Positions 35,967 through 44,085 are shown, numbered from the stretch's first letter. The stretch is DNA of 64,000 nucleotides from Weissella tructae (GCF_000732905.1 NZ_CP007588.1:1291854-1355853), one strand, 5' to 3'. The notes: generated by a model from the letters alone, not told the origin. Program-made: numbers and translations.

Positions 35967-36785
35967 TTAGTCCTTTGGTGCTTCAGTTAAGTTCTTACCA
36001 AAATACTTTTCTGACAACTTTGCCATTTCGCCGCTTTCGCGAACGCTCTTTTCAGCCTTGTTAATTTCAGCTGCCAAAGCTTCGTTCTTCTTATTCAACA
36101 TAGGAGCTGCTCCAGCAAGATCAACATCCTTTGTTTCAATAGCAACTAGCTTTGTGTCAGGGTGTGCCTTCTTGTAGACACTCCATGAATCATCTGAATT
36201 CACTGTGACGTCAGCTTTACCATTTTGAACCAATTCAAGTGATTCAGCGAATCCTGGTGAAGCAACAATTTCAGCTCCAGCCTTCAAAGCTGATTGTCCA
36301 TAGTTAGAAGATGTTGTTTGCGCTGCCTTTTTCCCCTTAATATCAGAAAGTTGCTTGATGTTTGAACCATCTTGCACAATCAAAATAGCAGGTGAGTATA
36401 AGTAGTTATTGGCAAATAGGTAGTTCTTTTCACGTTCTGGCGTAACACCCATGTTGTTCATGATTACGTCATACTTGTTTGCATCCAAACCTGCGATTAG
36501 TGATTCAAACTTTGTTTCAACGAATTCTGTTTTCAATCCCATTTCCTTAGCAACTGCTTCTGCTAATTCAACTTCGAATCCAGTCAACTTTCCACTCTTA
36601 TCTTTAAATGAGAATGGCGCGTATGTTCCTTCTAATCCAACTGTTAGTGTATCAGGCTTAGCTAGTTCCGCTTTAAATCCTGTTTCCTTAGGTGCCTTGT
36701 CCCCAGATGAGACTGCCCAAACACCTCCGGCAATAACAGCTCCAGCAATAACGATTCCGGTCACACCACGTACAATTTTATTCAT
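35967..36785 (-). CDS. ABC transporter substrate-binding protein, probably cystine
   Basis: 272 residues of the polar amino-acid binding family (SBP_bac_3). The start of the mature domain, VGLEGTYAPFSF followed by GKLTGFEVELAEAV, is strikingly like cystine-binding FliY/TcyJ. The N-terminal hydrophobic segment (about 8-27) has no lipobox Cys, so the protein would be membrane-anchored by the uncleaved segment or released, not a lipoprotein as usual in Gram-positives. CGAGGAG precedes the ATG. It is divergent from the permease and ATPase genes and is preceded by a leader ORF ending in three Cys codons. The cystine assignment is by similarity from memory and by that leader. Confidence 0.83.
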   Translation of the reverse strand: MNKIVRGVTGIVIAGAVIAGGVWAVSSGDKAPKETGFKAELAKPDTLTVGLEGTYAPFSFKDKSGKLTGFEVELAEAVAKEMGLKTEFVETKFESLIAGLDANKYDVIMNNMGVTPEREKNYLFANNYLYSPAILIVQDGSNIKQLSDIKGKKAAQTTSSNYGQSALKAGAEIVASPGFAESLELVQNGKADVTVNSDDSWSVYKKAHPDTKLVAIETKDVDLAGAAPMLNKKNEALAAEINKAEKSVRESGEMAKLSEKYFGKNLTEAPKD

Positions 36786-36838
36786 TTGATTTCTCCTCGA
36801 TTTTTAAGACTAATTTGACATTAATTGGCTCGCTAAAA

Positions 36839-36904
36839 TTAGCAACAACATCCTGTTAAATTATTCTTCAAACATCGACGACTCTTATGATAAAACGTAA
36901 CCAT
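36839..36904 (-). CDS. Candidate Cys-rich leader peptide upstream of binding-protein gene
   Basis: A 21-codon ORF on the minus strand, ATG at 36904. It ends Leu-Thr-Gly-Cys-Cys-Cys and then TAA, with one further Cys at codon 11. AAAGGTGG lies about eight bases before the ATG. An extended -10 sequence TGCTATATT (36976-36968) lies upstream at the right distance for transcription. The stop is 53 bases before the start codon of the probable cystine-binding protein. I infer a translation-sensing leader, in which ribosome progress through the Cys codons reports Cys-tRNA supply. No intrinsic terminator is visible after it, so control would be translational or by another mechanism. Confidence 0.6.
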   Translation of the reverse strand: MVTFYHKSRRCLKNNLTGCCC

Positions 36905-36967
36905 GGTAGTTACCACCTTTACTTAATTTTTTTGCTTGTTAAAAAACTTACAAAAAGTAATAACTTC

Positions 36968-36976
36968 AATATAGCA
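36968..36976 (-). promoter_or_regulatory. Extended -10 promoter for binding-protein gene
   Basis: TGCTATATT on the minus strand is an extended -10 element. No good -35 box is seen upstream. The predicted transcript start is near 36961. Confidence 0.5.
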
Positions 36977-37020
36977 TACAAAAAGAGCTAGGGAAACCTA
37001 CTTTTTCAACTATTTTGTTC

Positions 37021-37049
37021 TTGATTTTATATCCTAACTTACTTATAAT
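37021..37049 (+). promoter_or_regulatory. Promoter of permease/ATPase operon
   Basis: TTGATT (37021-37026) and TATAAT (37044-37049) with a 17-base spacer. This predicts a leader of about 200 bases before the permease start. Confidence 0.7.
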
Positions 37050-37098
37050 GAGTCCAACAAATCATTTCTAAATATACGAAACCAAGTGAGGAACCATC

Positions 37099-37146
37099 AT
37101 GCGTCAATTAATGTCATCATTCATTATTTGTCCTAGCCTAGCGTAA
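37099..37146 (+). CDS. Leader peptide of permease/ATPase operon
   Basis: A 15-residue ORF, MRQLMSSFIICPSLA, with GTGAGGA seven bases before the ATG. Its Cys codon (37129-37131) is eleventh, and its last codons form the left arm of the following hairpin. It is placed between the promoter and an intrinsic terminator, the classical layout of transcription attenuation. A single regulatory Cys codon is unusual, so the sensed amino acid is inferred only together with the transporter type. Confidence 0.6.
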   Translation: MRQLMSSFIICPSLA

Positions 37147-37236
37147 GCATACGTTAGGTTATTTGATGATCCAATCATAATCTCGTATTCAAGCGCTAGC
37201 CGTCACATTAACCGACGCCTGGCGCTTTTTTATTTG
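37137..37236 (+). promoter_or_regulatory. Attenuator with competing hairpins
   Basis: Region 1, CCTAGCGTA (37137-37145), pairs with region 2, TACGTTAGG (37150-37158). A terminator stem AAGCGCTAG (37191-37199) / CTGGCGCTT (37219-37227) is followed by TTTTTATTT, 24 bases before the permease start codon. Region 2 (CGTTAGG) can also pair with CCTGGCG (37218-37224) of the terminator. The 1:2 and 2:4 pairings are therefore exclusive. A ribosome stalled at the Cys codon would cover region 1 and favour read-through. The structures are seen in the sequence; the mechanism is inferred. Confidence 0.65.
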
Positions 37237-37261
37237 CATTTCCCCACAGAAAGGATGTTCC

Positions 37262-37963
37262 ATGTTTGATTTTATTGCAACCTACGCCCCTCAATTGATT
37301 GTGGCTGGTCTAAAGTACACGATTCCTCTAGCCTTAATTTCTTTTGTTTTCGCGTTAATTATTGCCTCTTTTGTGGGGATTTTCCGTTCTTACACACCAA
37401 CATTAGTTGGTTGGCGTAAATTTGGTTGGACCGTCGTAGACTATCTATTACAGTTCTATGTTTGGATTTTCCGTTCAACGCCTATGTTGGTACAATTGTT
37501 TGTTGTTTTCTACGGATTACCTAAGTTGGGATTACCTTGGCTTCAACCATCACCTTGGGGATCTGCTATTGCAGTCTTCTCGTTAAACACCGGTGCTTAT
37601 GCGAGTGAATCCTTGCGTGCCGCAATTGCATCTGTTCCCGATACACAACGTGAAGCTGCAGAAGCCCTTGGAATGACTGACCAACAAATTTTTGGTCGTA
37701 TCATTTTGCCACAAGCGGCTCGTATCTCAATTCCTACCTTAGCAAACTCATTTATTTCACTTGTTAAAGACACATCATTGGCATCTGTTGTAACAATTGT
37801 GGAGATGTTCTACCTATCACAACAATTAGCAGCCGTAAACTTTGAACCACTACAAATGTACCTATTGGTAGCCGCTATTTACGCATTGTTCGTAACCATT
37901 CTATCTATTCCACAACGTTACCTACAACGTCGTGCTGACCGATTTGTGAAGGGAGCCAAATAA
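37262..37963 (+). CDS. ABC transporter permease, probably cystine
   Basis: 233 residues, about five membrane helices, of the HisM/TcyL type. The cytoplasmic EAA loop appears as REAAEALGMTDQQIFGRIILPQAA near residue 125. FRSTPMLVQLFVVFYGLP and SFISLVKDTSLAS are typical of polar amino-acid permeases, especially those for cystine. AAAGGA precedes the ATG. It lies one base before the ATPase gene, so the two are coupled. The matching binding protein is the divergent gene at 35967. Confidence 0.87.
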   Translation: MFDFIATYAPQLIVAGLKYTIPLALISFVFALIIASFVGIFRSYTPTLVGWRKFGWTVVDYLLQFYVWIFRSTPMLVQLFVVFYGLPKLGLPWLQPSPWGSAIAVFSLNTGAYASESLRAAIASVPDTQREAAEALGMTDQQIFGRIILPQAARISIPTLANSFISLVKDTSLASVVTIVEMFYLSQQLAAVNFEPLQMYLLVAAIYALFVTILSIPQRYLQRRADRFVKGAK

Positions 37964-37964
37964 T

Positions 37965-38699
37965 ATGTTACAACTAGAAAATGTTAACAAGACGTATACG
38001 GAACACCAAGCATTAAAAGATATCAATGTATCATTTAATCCTGATGAGACGACTGTGATTGTTGGACCTTCTGGTTCTGGTAAGTCAACGCTATTACGTT
38101 CTCTAAACCTATTGGAACGTCCTGAAACTGGTCTATATACCATCGATGACAAAGTAATTGATTTTGATCAACCAATCGCGACTGATACTAAATTATGGGT
38201 GCGTCGCCAAACCGGTATGGTCTTTCAACAACCCCGTATGTTTGATCACCTAACAATTTTAGGTAATATGATTGAAGCACCTGTTCATGTCTTGAAAAAA
38301 GATAAAGCAGCTGCGGAAGCAGAAGCAATGAAGTTACTAGAACATGTTGGTTTAGCGGACACTGCAGATCGTTATCCTTACCAACTATCTGGTGGACAAA
38401 CACAACGTATTGCCATTGCGCGTGCATTAGCGATGCAACCAAAATACCTCTTATTAGATGAACCTACTTCTGCACTGGATCCAGAAATGGAAGCACACAT
38501 TTTACGTATTTTGAAGCAAATGGCTCAAGATAATCAATCAATGATTTTAGTAACACATAATATGAAGTTTGCTGAAATGGCCGCTGATCGTATTCTATTT
38601 CTAGAAGACGGTGCAATTACATTTGACGGCAAGCCTGAGGAATTCTTTAATCATCCTACAGAGCGTATTCAACGCTTCTTGAATGCCTTTGAAATTTAA
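37965..38699 (+). CDS. ABC transporter ATPase, amino-acid type
   Basis: 244 residues, complete nucleotide-binding domain: Walker A GPSGSGKST near residue 34, Q-loop VFQQPRMFDHL, signature LSGGQTQRIAIARAL near 140, Walker B YLLLDEPTSALDP and switch His in LVTHNMKFA. It powers import by the adjacent permease. GGGAGCC precedes the ATG. It ends just before a parS-like site and a terminator. Confidence 0.9.
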   Translation: MLQLENVNKTYTEHQALKDINVSFNPDETTVIVGPSGSGKSTLLRSLNLLERPETGLYTIDDKVIDFDQPIATDTKLWVRRQTGMVFQQPRMFDHLTILGNMIEAPVHVLKKDKAAAEAEAMKLLEHVGLADTADRYPYQLSGGQTQRIAIARALAMQPKYLLLDEPTSALDPEMEAHILRILKQMAQDNQSMILVTHNMKFAEMAADRILFLEDGAITFDGKPEEFFNHPTERIQRFLNAFEI

Positions 38700-38715
38700 T
38701 GTTTCACGTGAAACA
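38700..38715. promoter_or_regulatory. parS site (ParB binding), exact
   Basis: TGTTTCACGTGAAACA, identical to the bacterial parS consensus. It starts on the last base of the ATPase stop region. Confidence 0.85.
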
Positions 38716-38747
38716 AAAAAGACCTGATAATTATCAGGTCTTTTTTT
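38715..38747 (+). terminator. Terminator of ABC operon
   Basis: Stem AAAAAAGACCTGATAA / TTATCAGGTCTTTTTTT immediately after parS. Confidence 0.85.
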
Positions 38748-38773
38748 ATATCTATATATGATTGTTGATGCTT

Positions 38774-39064
38774 CTAATGGCCAAACCAGATAGGGAGCAT
38801 AGCTGCACTCATGCCAACACCATGGCGGACATTTTGGACTTGCTTGATACTTAATCTAATTTTAGAAATGAAGTCAGGTCCTTTGAATTGATTATCCCAT
38901 TGATATTGCCCTAAGGCATAATTCAAGCGCGCTAACGCGCCTTGAATATTTTTGTCTTTTTCTGCATAAAATGTGATAAAAATCTGCGCCAGATTAGGGT
39001 ACTGTTTCGTGTCTAATCCGAGGGCACTTTCTTGAATTAAAGTTAAAACGTCTTCTGTCTTCAT
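38774..39064 (-). CDS. Small helical protein, bacteriocin-immunity-like
   Basis: 96 residues, mainly helical, with the pattern ALARLNYALGQYQWD in the middle and ISKIRLSIKQVQN after. Size, helix spacing and position resemble the EntA/pediocin-type immunity proteins of lactic acid bacteria, four-helix bundles that protect against class IIa bacteriocins. The match is by eye and weak. No bacteriocin gene is adjacent, so this would be an orphan immunity gene. The ATG at 39064 has GAGGTG just upstream; a GTG two codons earlier is rejected. Confidence 0.45.
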   Translation of the reverse strand: MKTEDVLTLIQESALGLDTKQYPNLAQIFITFYAEKDKNIQGALARLNYALGQYQWDNQFKGPDFISKIRLSIKQVQNVRHGVGMSAAMLPIWFGH

Positions 39065-39120
39065 ATTCACACCTCACTTGCTAATCAATGTATTGGTTAT
39101 TTTTCAATTCAGTCCACAAC

Positions 39121-39291
39121 TTAGTTGCGCCATTTTTTCTCCAAATGTTCCCATACCTTTGTTGGCATTAATAAATTGATAACAAACAAAGACCATGCAA
39201 TGATTTGTAAAATTAACACATCACGATAAACAAAAAACATTAGTAATAAGAACACCGTAGTGATTAGTTTAAATATTGAGTGAATTGTCAT
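39121..39291 (-). CDS. 56-residue two-helix membrane protein
   Basis: A short ORF starting MTIHSIFKL, with AGGAG seven bases before the ATG. Two hydrophobic stretches (about 7-22 and 26-42) are followed by a basic Trp-containing tail ending KWRN. It lies 56 bases upstream of the immunity-like gene on the same strand, so the two may be co-transcribed. No family recognised. Confidence 0.6.
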   Translation of the reverse strand: MTIHSIFKLITTVFLLLMFFVYRDVLILQIIAWSLFVINLLMPTKVWEHLEKKWRN

Positions 39292-39364
39292 TTGTTTTCT
39301 CCTGTCAATTGGCTTCTATATATGTAAGTCACTTAACTTGCTCTGTCTTCTATAGATATGTTTA

Positions 39365-39718
39365 TTATTTATCTTCTGGGGTATGGCATGTTTGATCCGC
39401 ACCATCGTGTATGTGTTGTGTGTGTTCTAATGCTTCATTTACAATGTCCAAAATGTGTTTATCATTCAATGAATAACAAACAATCTTACCAATCTGACAA
39501 GTTGAAATTAGATGTCCTTTTCGTAATAGTGTTAATTGATGTGATACTGCAGACTGTTCTAATCCCAGTCTCTCAACAATTTCACCAACGTTCATTGTTT
39601 GTTGTTCCAACATGTAGATGATTTGTAGACGCATTGGATGGCTTAGCAATTTAAAAATATCACGAATGCCATTTACATCTGTGTCTGATAATTTATTTAC
39701 AGGGCTTAGTTCTGTCAT
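39365..39718 (-). CDS. ArsR/SmtB-family metal-sensing repressor (CzrA-like)
   Basis: 117 residues. A winged helix-turn-helix contains VGEIVERLGLEQSAVSHQLTLLRKGHLI. The last helix reads DKHILDIVNEALEHTQHIHD, matching the Asp/His alpha-5 metal site of zinc sensors such as CzrA. There is no CxC motif in the recognition helix, so the alpha-3 cadmium site of CadC is absent. It is divergent from the heavy-metal ATPase gene, with a palindromic operator between. Zinc or a related metal should relieve repression. Confidence 0.9.
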   Translation of the reverse strand: MTELSPVNKLSDTDVNGIRDIFKLLSHPMRLQIIYMLEQQTMNVGEIVERLGLEQSAVSHQLTLLRKGHLISTCQIGKIVCYSLNDKHILDIVNEALEHTQHIHDGADQTCHTPEDK

Positions 39719-39804
39719 TGTTTCTCCCTCTTCATGTTAACTTATTTTTATATTCTAGCATATTTTGCAAAAAACAATTTTCAAATTGGGTTGAATTTCT
39801 CAAC

Positions 39805-39828
39805 TCATATGATAAACTTATCATATGA
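39805..39828. promoter_or_regulatory. Operator of ArsR-type regulator
   Basis: Half-site TCATATGATAA and its exact complement, separated by AC. The 24-base perfect inverted repeat lies 33 bases before the ATPase start and overlaps its likely -10 region. Form and length match CzrA-type operators. Confidence 0.85.
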
Positions 39829-39860
39829 TAAAACTTTCATATAAGAGGAGGAGTTACATT

Positions 39861-41729
39861 ATGAAGAATTTACGTTTAGATGCTGAAAATAAAAAACGCG
39901 CGTCTCTGTTAATTGCAGCGACAGTGCTAACAATCTTGGCAGTGATGATGCCGAAAAACGCACTAAGTATTGCCATTTTCTTAGTCGCCTATGTTTTTGC
40001 TGGAGGTGGAGTGGTTCTTAAAGCCGTTCGTAACATCTTGAAAGGTGACTTCTTTGATGAAAATACTTTGATGAGTATTGCCACAATTGGTGCCTTAATC
40101 TTAGGTGATTATCCTGAAGCAATCGCTGTTATGTTGTTCTTCTCTGTTGGGGAAATCATTGAAGATGCAGCTGTTGATCGTTCAAAGCGTTCAATCACAG
40201 AATTGCTTTCTGTAAAGCCTGAATACGCTAATCTACAAACAGAAAACGGATTTAAAGAAGTTGCACCTGAAACAATTAAAATTGGCGACATTATTCAAAT
40301 CAAGCCTGGTGAAAAAGTACCGTTGGACGGAACAGTTATTGATGGTACATCAAACTTGAACACAGCTGCACTTACAGGTGAATCAATGCCACAAGCTGTT
40401 AAAGCAGGCGATGATGTCCTAAGTGGTTCTATCAATGACAATGGAACATTGTTGTTGGAAGTAACAAAGGTATACGCTGATTCAACTGTTGCTAAAATTA
40501 TGGACTTGGTGGAAAATGCCAGTGAAAAGAAGACTGATACTGAAAAGTTCATCACAAAGTTCTCACGTATTTACACACCTGTAGTCGTTGTTGCGGCGCT
40601 TCTATTAGCAATCGTTCCCCCTATTTTCTTTGGTGGTGAATGGTCACTATGGACATCTCGTGCCTTAGTATTCTTGGTTATCTCATGTCCTTGTGCATTG
40701 GTACTTTCAGTGCCACTTGCCTTCTTCGCTGGTCTAGGAGCCACTTCTCAACACGGTGTCTTGATCAAGGGAAGTAACTATCTAGAAGCCCTAAACAATG
40801 TTGATACAGTTGTCTTTGATAAGACTGGAACTTTGACAGAAGGTCGCTTTACTGTTCGCGAAATTGTACCTGTTGATGGTGTCACAGAGGAAGATTTGCT
40901 TGGCTACACAGCTGCGGTGGAACAAGCATCAACGCACCCAATTGCACGCTCAATTGTAAAGAGCTTTACTAGGGACCTAGCCGCTTACCAAATTACTGAA
41001 ACAGTCGAAACTGCTGGAAATGGAATTAGCGCCGTGGTTAACGACCGCCAAGTCGTTGTTGGAAACAACAAGGCATTGGCCGCAATTGGACTACCAGAAC
41101 AAGAACTTGATTCAGCTGGTACCACAGTATTCGTCGCTGTTGATGGCGTTTACTGGGGACACATTGTTATCGCTGATCAACCAAAATCAGATGCTAAAGC
41201 TGCCATTAAGTCATTACACCAACAAGGTGTGACAAACACAGTTATGTTAACAGGTGACAACCAAGCGGTTGGAACGACCGTTGCAAAGCAACTTGGTTTG
41301 GATGACGTTAAAACAAATCTCCTACCTGCGGACAAGGTAACTGAAATTACAGCATTGCAAGCCAAAGAAGCAGAAAACAAAAAGGTTGCGTTCGTTGGTG
41401 ACGGAATCAATGATACCCCTGTCTTGATGCAAGCCGATGTAGGAATTGCCATGGGTGGTTTGGGTTCTGATGCCGCCATTGAAGCTGCCGACCTAGTTAT
41501 CATGGATGATAAGCCTTCACGCATTGCAACTGTTATGAAGATTGCTCGTAAGACACGTCAAATTGTTGTACAAAACATTGTATTTGCACTAGCTGTTAAG
41601 GGAATTTTCTTAGCCCTTGGAGCCTTTGGTGTTATCGGGATGTGGGAAGCCGTATTCGCTGATGTTGGAGTAACGGTATTAGCCGTACTAAACGCTATGC
41701 GTATCCTTCGCGCAAACTATGATGATTAA
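39861..41729 (+). CDS. cadA: Heavy-metal P1B-type ATPase (Zn/Cd type)
   Basis: 622 residues. The metal-transport motif is SCPCALVLS near residue 280, followed by DKTGTLTEG with the phosphorylated Asp near 325. The His-Pro of the nucleotide domain is in STHPIARS, the actuator motif is TGES, and the hinge is GDGINDTPV. The CPC and downstream HGVLIKGSNYLEAL fit the zinc/cadmium/lead group. It lacks the N-terminal CxxC metal-binding domain common in CadA. The ATG at 39861 has AGAGGAGGAG upstream. It exports divalent metal ions and is under the divergent ArsR-type repressor. Confidence 0.9.
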   Translation: MKNLRLDAENKKRASLLIAATVLTILAVMMPKNALSIAIFLVAYVFAGGGVVLKAVRNILKGDFFDENTLMSIATIGALILGDYPEAIAVMLFFSVGEIIEDAAVDRSKRSITELLSVKPEYANLQTENGFKEVAPETIKIGDIIQIKPGEKVPLDGTVIDGTSNLNTAALTGESMPQAVKAGDDVLSGSINDNGTLLLEVTKVYADSTVAKIMDLVENASEKKTDTEKFITKFSRIYTPVVVVAALLLAIVPPIFFGGEWSLWTSRALVFLVISCPCALVLSVPLAFFAGLGATSQHGVLIKGSNYLEALNNVDTVVFDKTGTLTEGRFTVREIVPVDGVTEEDLLGYTAAVEQASTHPIARSIVKSFTRDLAAYQITETVETAGNGISAVVNDRQVVVGNNKALAAIGLPEQELDSAGTTVFVAVDGVYWGHIVIADQPKSDAKAAIKSLHQQGVTNTVMLTGDNQAVGTTVAKQLGLDDVKTNLLPADKVTEITALQAKEAENKKVAFVGDGINDTPVLMQADVGIAMGGLGSDAAIEAADLVIMDDKPSRIATVMKIARKTRQIVVQNIVFALAVKGIFLALGAFGVIGMWEAVFADVGVTVLAVLNAMRILRANYDD

Positions 41730-41789
41730 GCCTGAGCGTCTATCTCAGCCCACTAATCAGTAATTTAATGTTAGTATTCATGAAAAGAT

Positions 41790-41821
41790 AAAAGCCCTGT
41801 AGCAACGCTACAGGGCTTTTA
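41790..41821. terminator. Bidirectional terminator
   Basis: Stem AAAAGCCCTGTAG / CTACAGGGCTTTT between the convergent ATPase and tetR-type genes. Confidence 0.85.
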
Positions 41822-41829
41822 TTATGCAA

Positions 41830-42426
41830 TTAAATTTTAGGACGATCGACTGCTGCCTCAATGACACCATCTTGAATCAAGATAGGCTGAATCTCAATCC
41901 AGGTTGATTCAAACAATGTTTTAAACAAAGCATCTTCCCAACTGTGGGCAAAATACGGATGGAAGAACGGCAAAAACGTCTGCATGATTAACAAACCCCG
42001 TTGTTGTCGGAATGTATCCCATGCCATGATTCGTTCCACACTTTCAGCAAATGATTGCATGCGTTCATTCACCAAAACTTCTTGAGTAACTAATTTCGTT
42101 TCATACAATCTTGTCATGGCTGGTTTTTCAGCAAACGCGTGCACACGACGCTCAACTAATTGCCATAGCCAATCGTGTAACCTTGTTAGTCGTTCATCGG
42201 GTGCTGCACGTTGATTCATTTCGAAACCAGGTGCATCAATACGATCAATCCAATTTTGTAATGCTGCATCGTATAAGCCTTCCTTATTTGGAAAATGTTT
42301 ATACAAAGCAGGCGCACTAATATTTAGACGTCGGGCAATTTCAGCCAATCGGGCATGGTCATACCCTTTTTCAGCTAACACCACTTGCGCGACACGAAAA
42401 ATTTGTTCATTACTCACTTTAGTCAT
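41830..42426 (-). CDS. TetR/AcrR-family regulator
   Basis: 198 residues. The N-terminal DNA-binding domain contains FRVAQVVLAEKGYDHARLAEIARRLNIS (shown in part as ARLAEIARRL) and SAPALYKHFPNKEGLYDA. The C-terminal ligand domain is unique to each member, so the effector is unknown. AAAGGAG precedes the ATG. It follows the rRNA methyltransferase gene by 18 bases and is probably co-transcribed with it. Confidence 0.85.
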   Translation of the reverse strand: MTKVSNEQIFRVAQVVLAEKGYDHARLAEIARRLNISAPALYKHFPNKEGLYDAALQNWIDRIDAPGFEMNQRAAPDERLTRLHDWLWQLVERRVHAFAEKPAMTRLYETKLVTQEVLVNERMQSFAESVERIMAWDTFRQQRGLLIMQTFLPFFHPYFAHSWEDALFKTLFESTWIEIQPILIQDGVIEAAVDRPKI

Positions 42427-42444
42427 CAGGCGAACTCCTTTGTC

Positions 42445-43911
42445 TTATTGACGAAGTGTAAACTTAACGATTCCTTCCCAACGGGCTGTTTGTGGGAACA
42501 TATCGATTGATTGAATGTAATCAACATCATAAATCATGCTCAATTCAACTAAGTCACGTGCCAATGTAGATGCGTTACATGAAACATAGACAAACTTCTC
42601 TGGCTTTGTTTGCATGATCGTCTTACGCAATGGTGATCCCAAACCTGTACGAGGCGGGTCCACTACCATAGCATCCGCAATCCAATCTTCTTGTTGCCAT
42701 TCTGGAATCAAGTATTCTGCTTCACCAACTTCATACTTAACATTTTCTAGTCCGTTGTCCGCTGCGTTTTCGTTCGCGTCTTCAACGGCTTCGTAGATTG
42801 TATCCATTCCACGAACTTCACCAGCCTTGTCTGCCAATGTAATTCCAATAGTTCCGACCCCTGAGTACGCGTCAATCAACTTATCGGCATGCTTCAAATC
42901 CAAGGCGTCAATCACTTCCTTGTACAAACGTTCAGTTTGCACAGGGTTCATTTGCAAGAAGGCACGAGGTGACAACTTGAAAGTCTTACCGTTAATTGTT
43001 TCAGTGATGTAATCCTTACCCCAAACCCAATCAGTTTCATCACCCCAAACAAGTGATGTCTTACCTGGGTTTACGTTTTGGTGCACAGAAACAACTTCTG
43101 GCAATTCTGCCTCAACAGCGTCCAAGAATGCATCTTGCTTCGGGAATTCATGACCATTAGTCACGATGGTTACTTGTACTTCACCTGTTGATTGAGAAAT
43201 ACGTGCAACCAAAGTTTTGATGCTTCCTGTATTTTTCTTTTCATTATAAACAGACATATCCAACTTTTCGATAATGTCACGCAATGTGCGGACAACCTTC
43301 AAAGTGATTGGATTTTGTGTTGAAATTTCCGGTAAATCAACCAACTCATGTGAGTTAGGACGGTACATCCCAACGGCCAACTTCCCCTTAACTTCACGAA
43401 TTGGGAATTGTGCTTTGTTTCGGTAACCAACTGGGTTATCCATCCCAATAGTAGGCAAGATCTTGTAGCGTGTGTAGTTACGTGGTTGGTACTTTTCCAA
43501 CGCTTGACGAATCACATCTTCTTTAAATTCAAGTTGCTTGTCATACGCTAAGTGCGCCAATTCCACTCCACCAATAGATTGATCATCCATCGGCTCTACA
43601 CGGTCTTCAGACTTTTGCTTAAACTTACGAATTTCTGCTTGAATGTACTTTGGCGTTACTTCTGTAACACGTACATCAACAACTTCCCCAGGCAAGGCAC
43701 CAGGAATAAACGTAATCTTACGCTTGTAGTATCCAATTCCTTCTCCATTAATACCCAAACGCTTAATCGTAATTAATAGCTTGTCACCCACTTCAACTTT
43801 TACATCGTTAGGGTTTGGCTTTCCTTGTGGGCGCTTTCCACGGAAGTTATTTGTTTTGTTGTTTGCACTGTTCTTTGCACGGTAATTTGTTTTCTTATAT
43901 TGTTCTGCCAT
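42445..43911 (-). CDS. rlmCD: 23S rRNA (uracil-C5) methyltransferase, RlmCD/TrmA family
   Basis: 488 residues. A basic, Asn-rich N-terminal tail of about 40 residues is followed by a TRAM domain (about 45-105, LLITIKRLGINGEGIG). The SAM-binding domain follows, with DAYSGVGTIGI near residue 340, DPPRTG near 420 and the catalytic Cys in YVSCNASTLARDL near 447. The four Cys of an iron-sulfur cluster found in Gram-negative RlmD are absent, as in Gram-positive RlmCD, which modifies U747 and U1939. Which uridines are modified here is inferred from the lineage. Confidence 0.88.
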   Translation of the reverse strand: MAEQYKKTNYRAKNSANNKTNNFRGKRPQGKPNPNDVKVEVGDKLLITIKRLGINGEGIGYYKRKITFIPGALPGEVVDVRVTEVTPKYIQAEIRKFKQKSEDRVEPMDDQSIGGVELAHLAYDKQLEFKEDVIRQALEKYQPRNYTRYKILPTIGMDNPVGYRNKAQFPIREVKGKLAVGMYRPNSHELVDLPEISTQNPITLKVVRTLRDIIEKLDMSVYNEKKNTGSIKTLVARISQSTGEVQVTIVTNGHEFPKQDAFLDAVEAELPEVVSVHQNVNPGKTSLVWGDETDWVWGKDYITETINGKTFKLSPRAFLQMNPVQTERLYKEVIDALDLKHADKLIDAYSGVGTIGITLADKAGEVRGMDTIYEAVEDANENAADNGLENVKYEVGEAEYLIPEWQQEDWIADAMVVDPPRTGLGSPLRKTIMQTKPEKFVYVSCNASTLARDLVELSMIYDVDYIQSIDMFPQTARWEGIVKFTLRQ

Positions 43912-44085
43912 TTCGTTCTACAAAAGCCTTTCTTTGACTGATATTTCAATATCGGTTGTTGGGTTCATTCTACCATGCCCACCGTTAAAAATGTTTGCAT
44001 TTTCTGTAAAAGTCACTGAGCTTATTGCAATTAAAAGTAACCTGCCTTACATTAGGGACATACTCACCTATAAGAGGATAAACAT

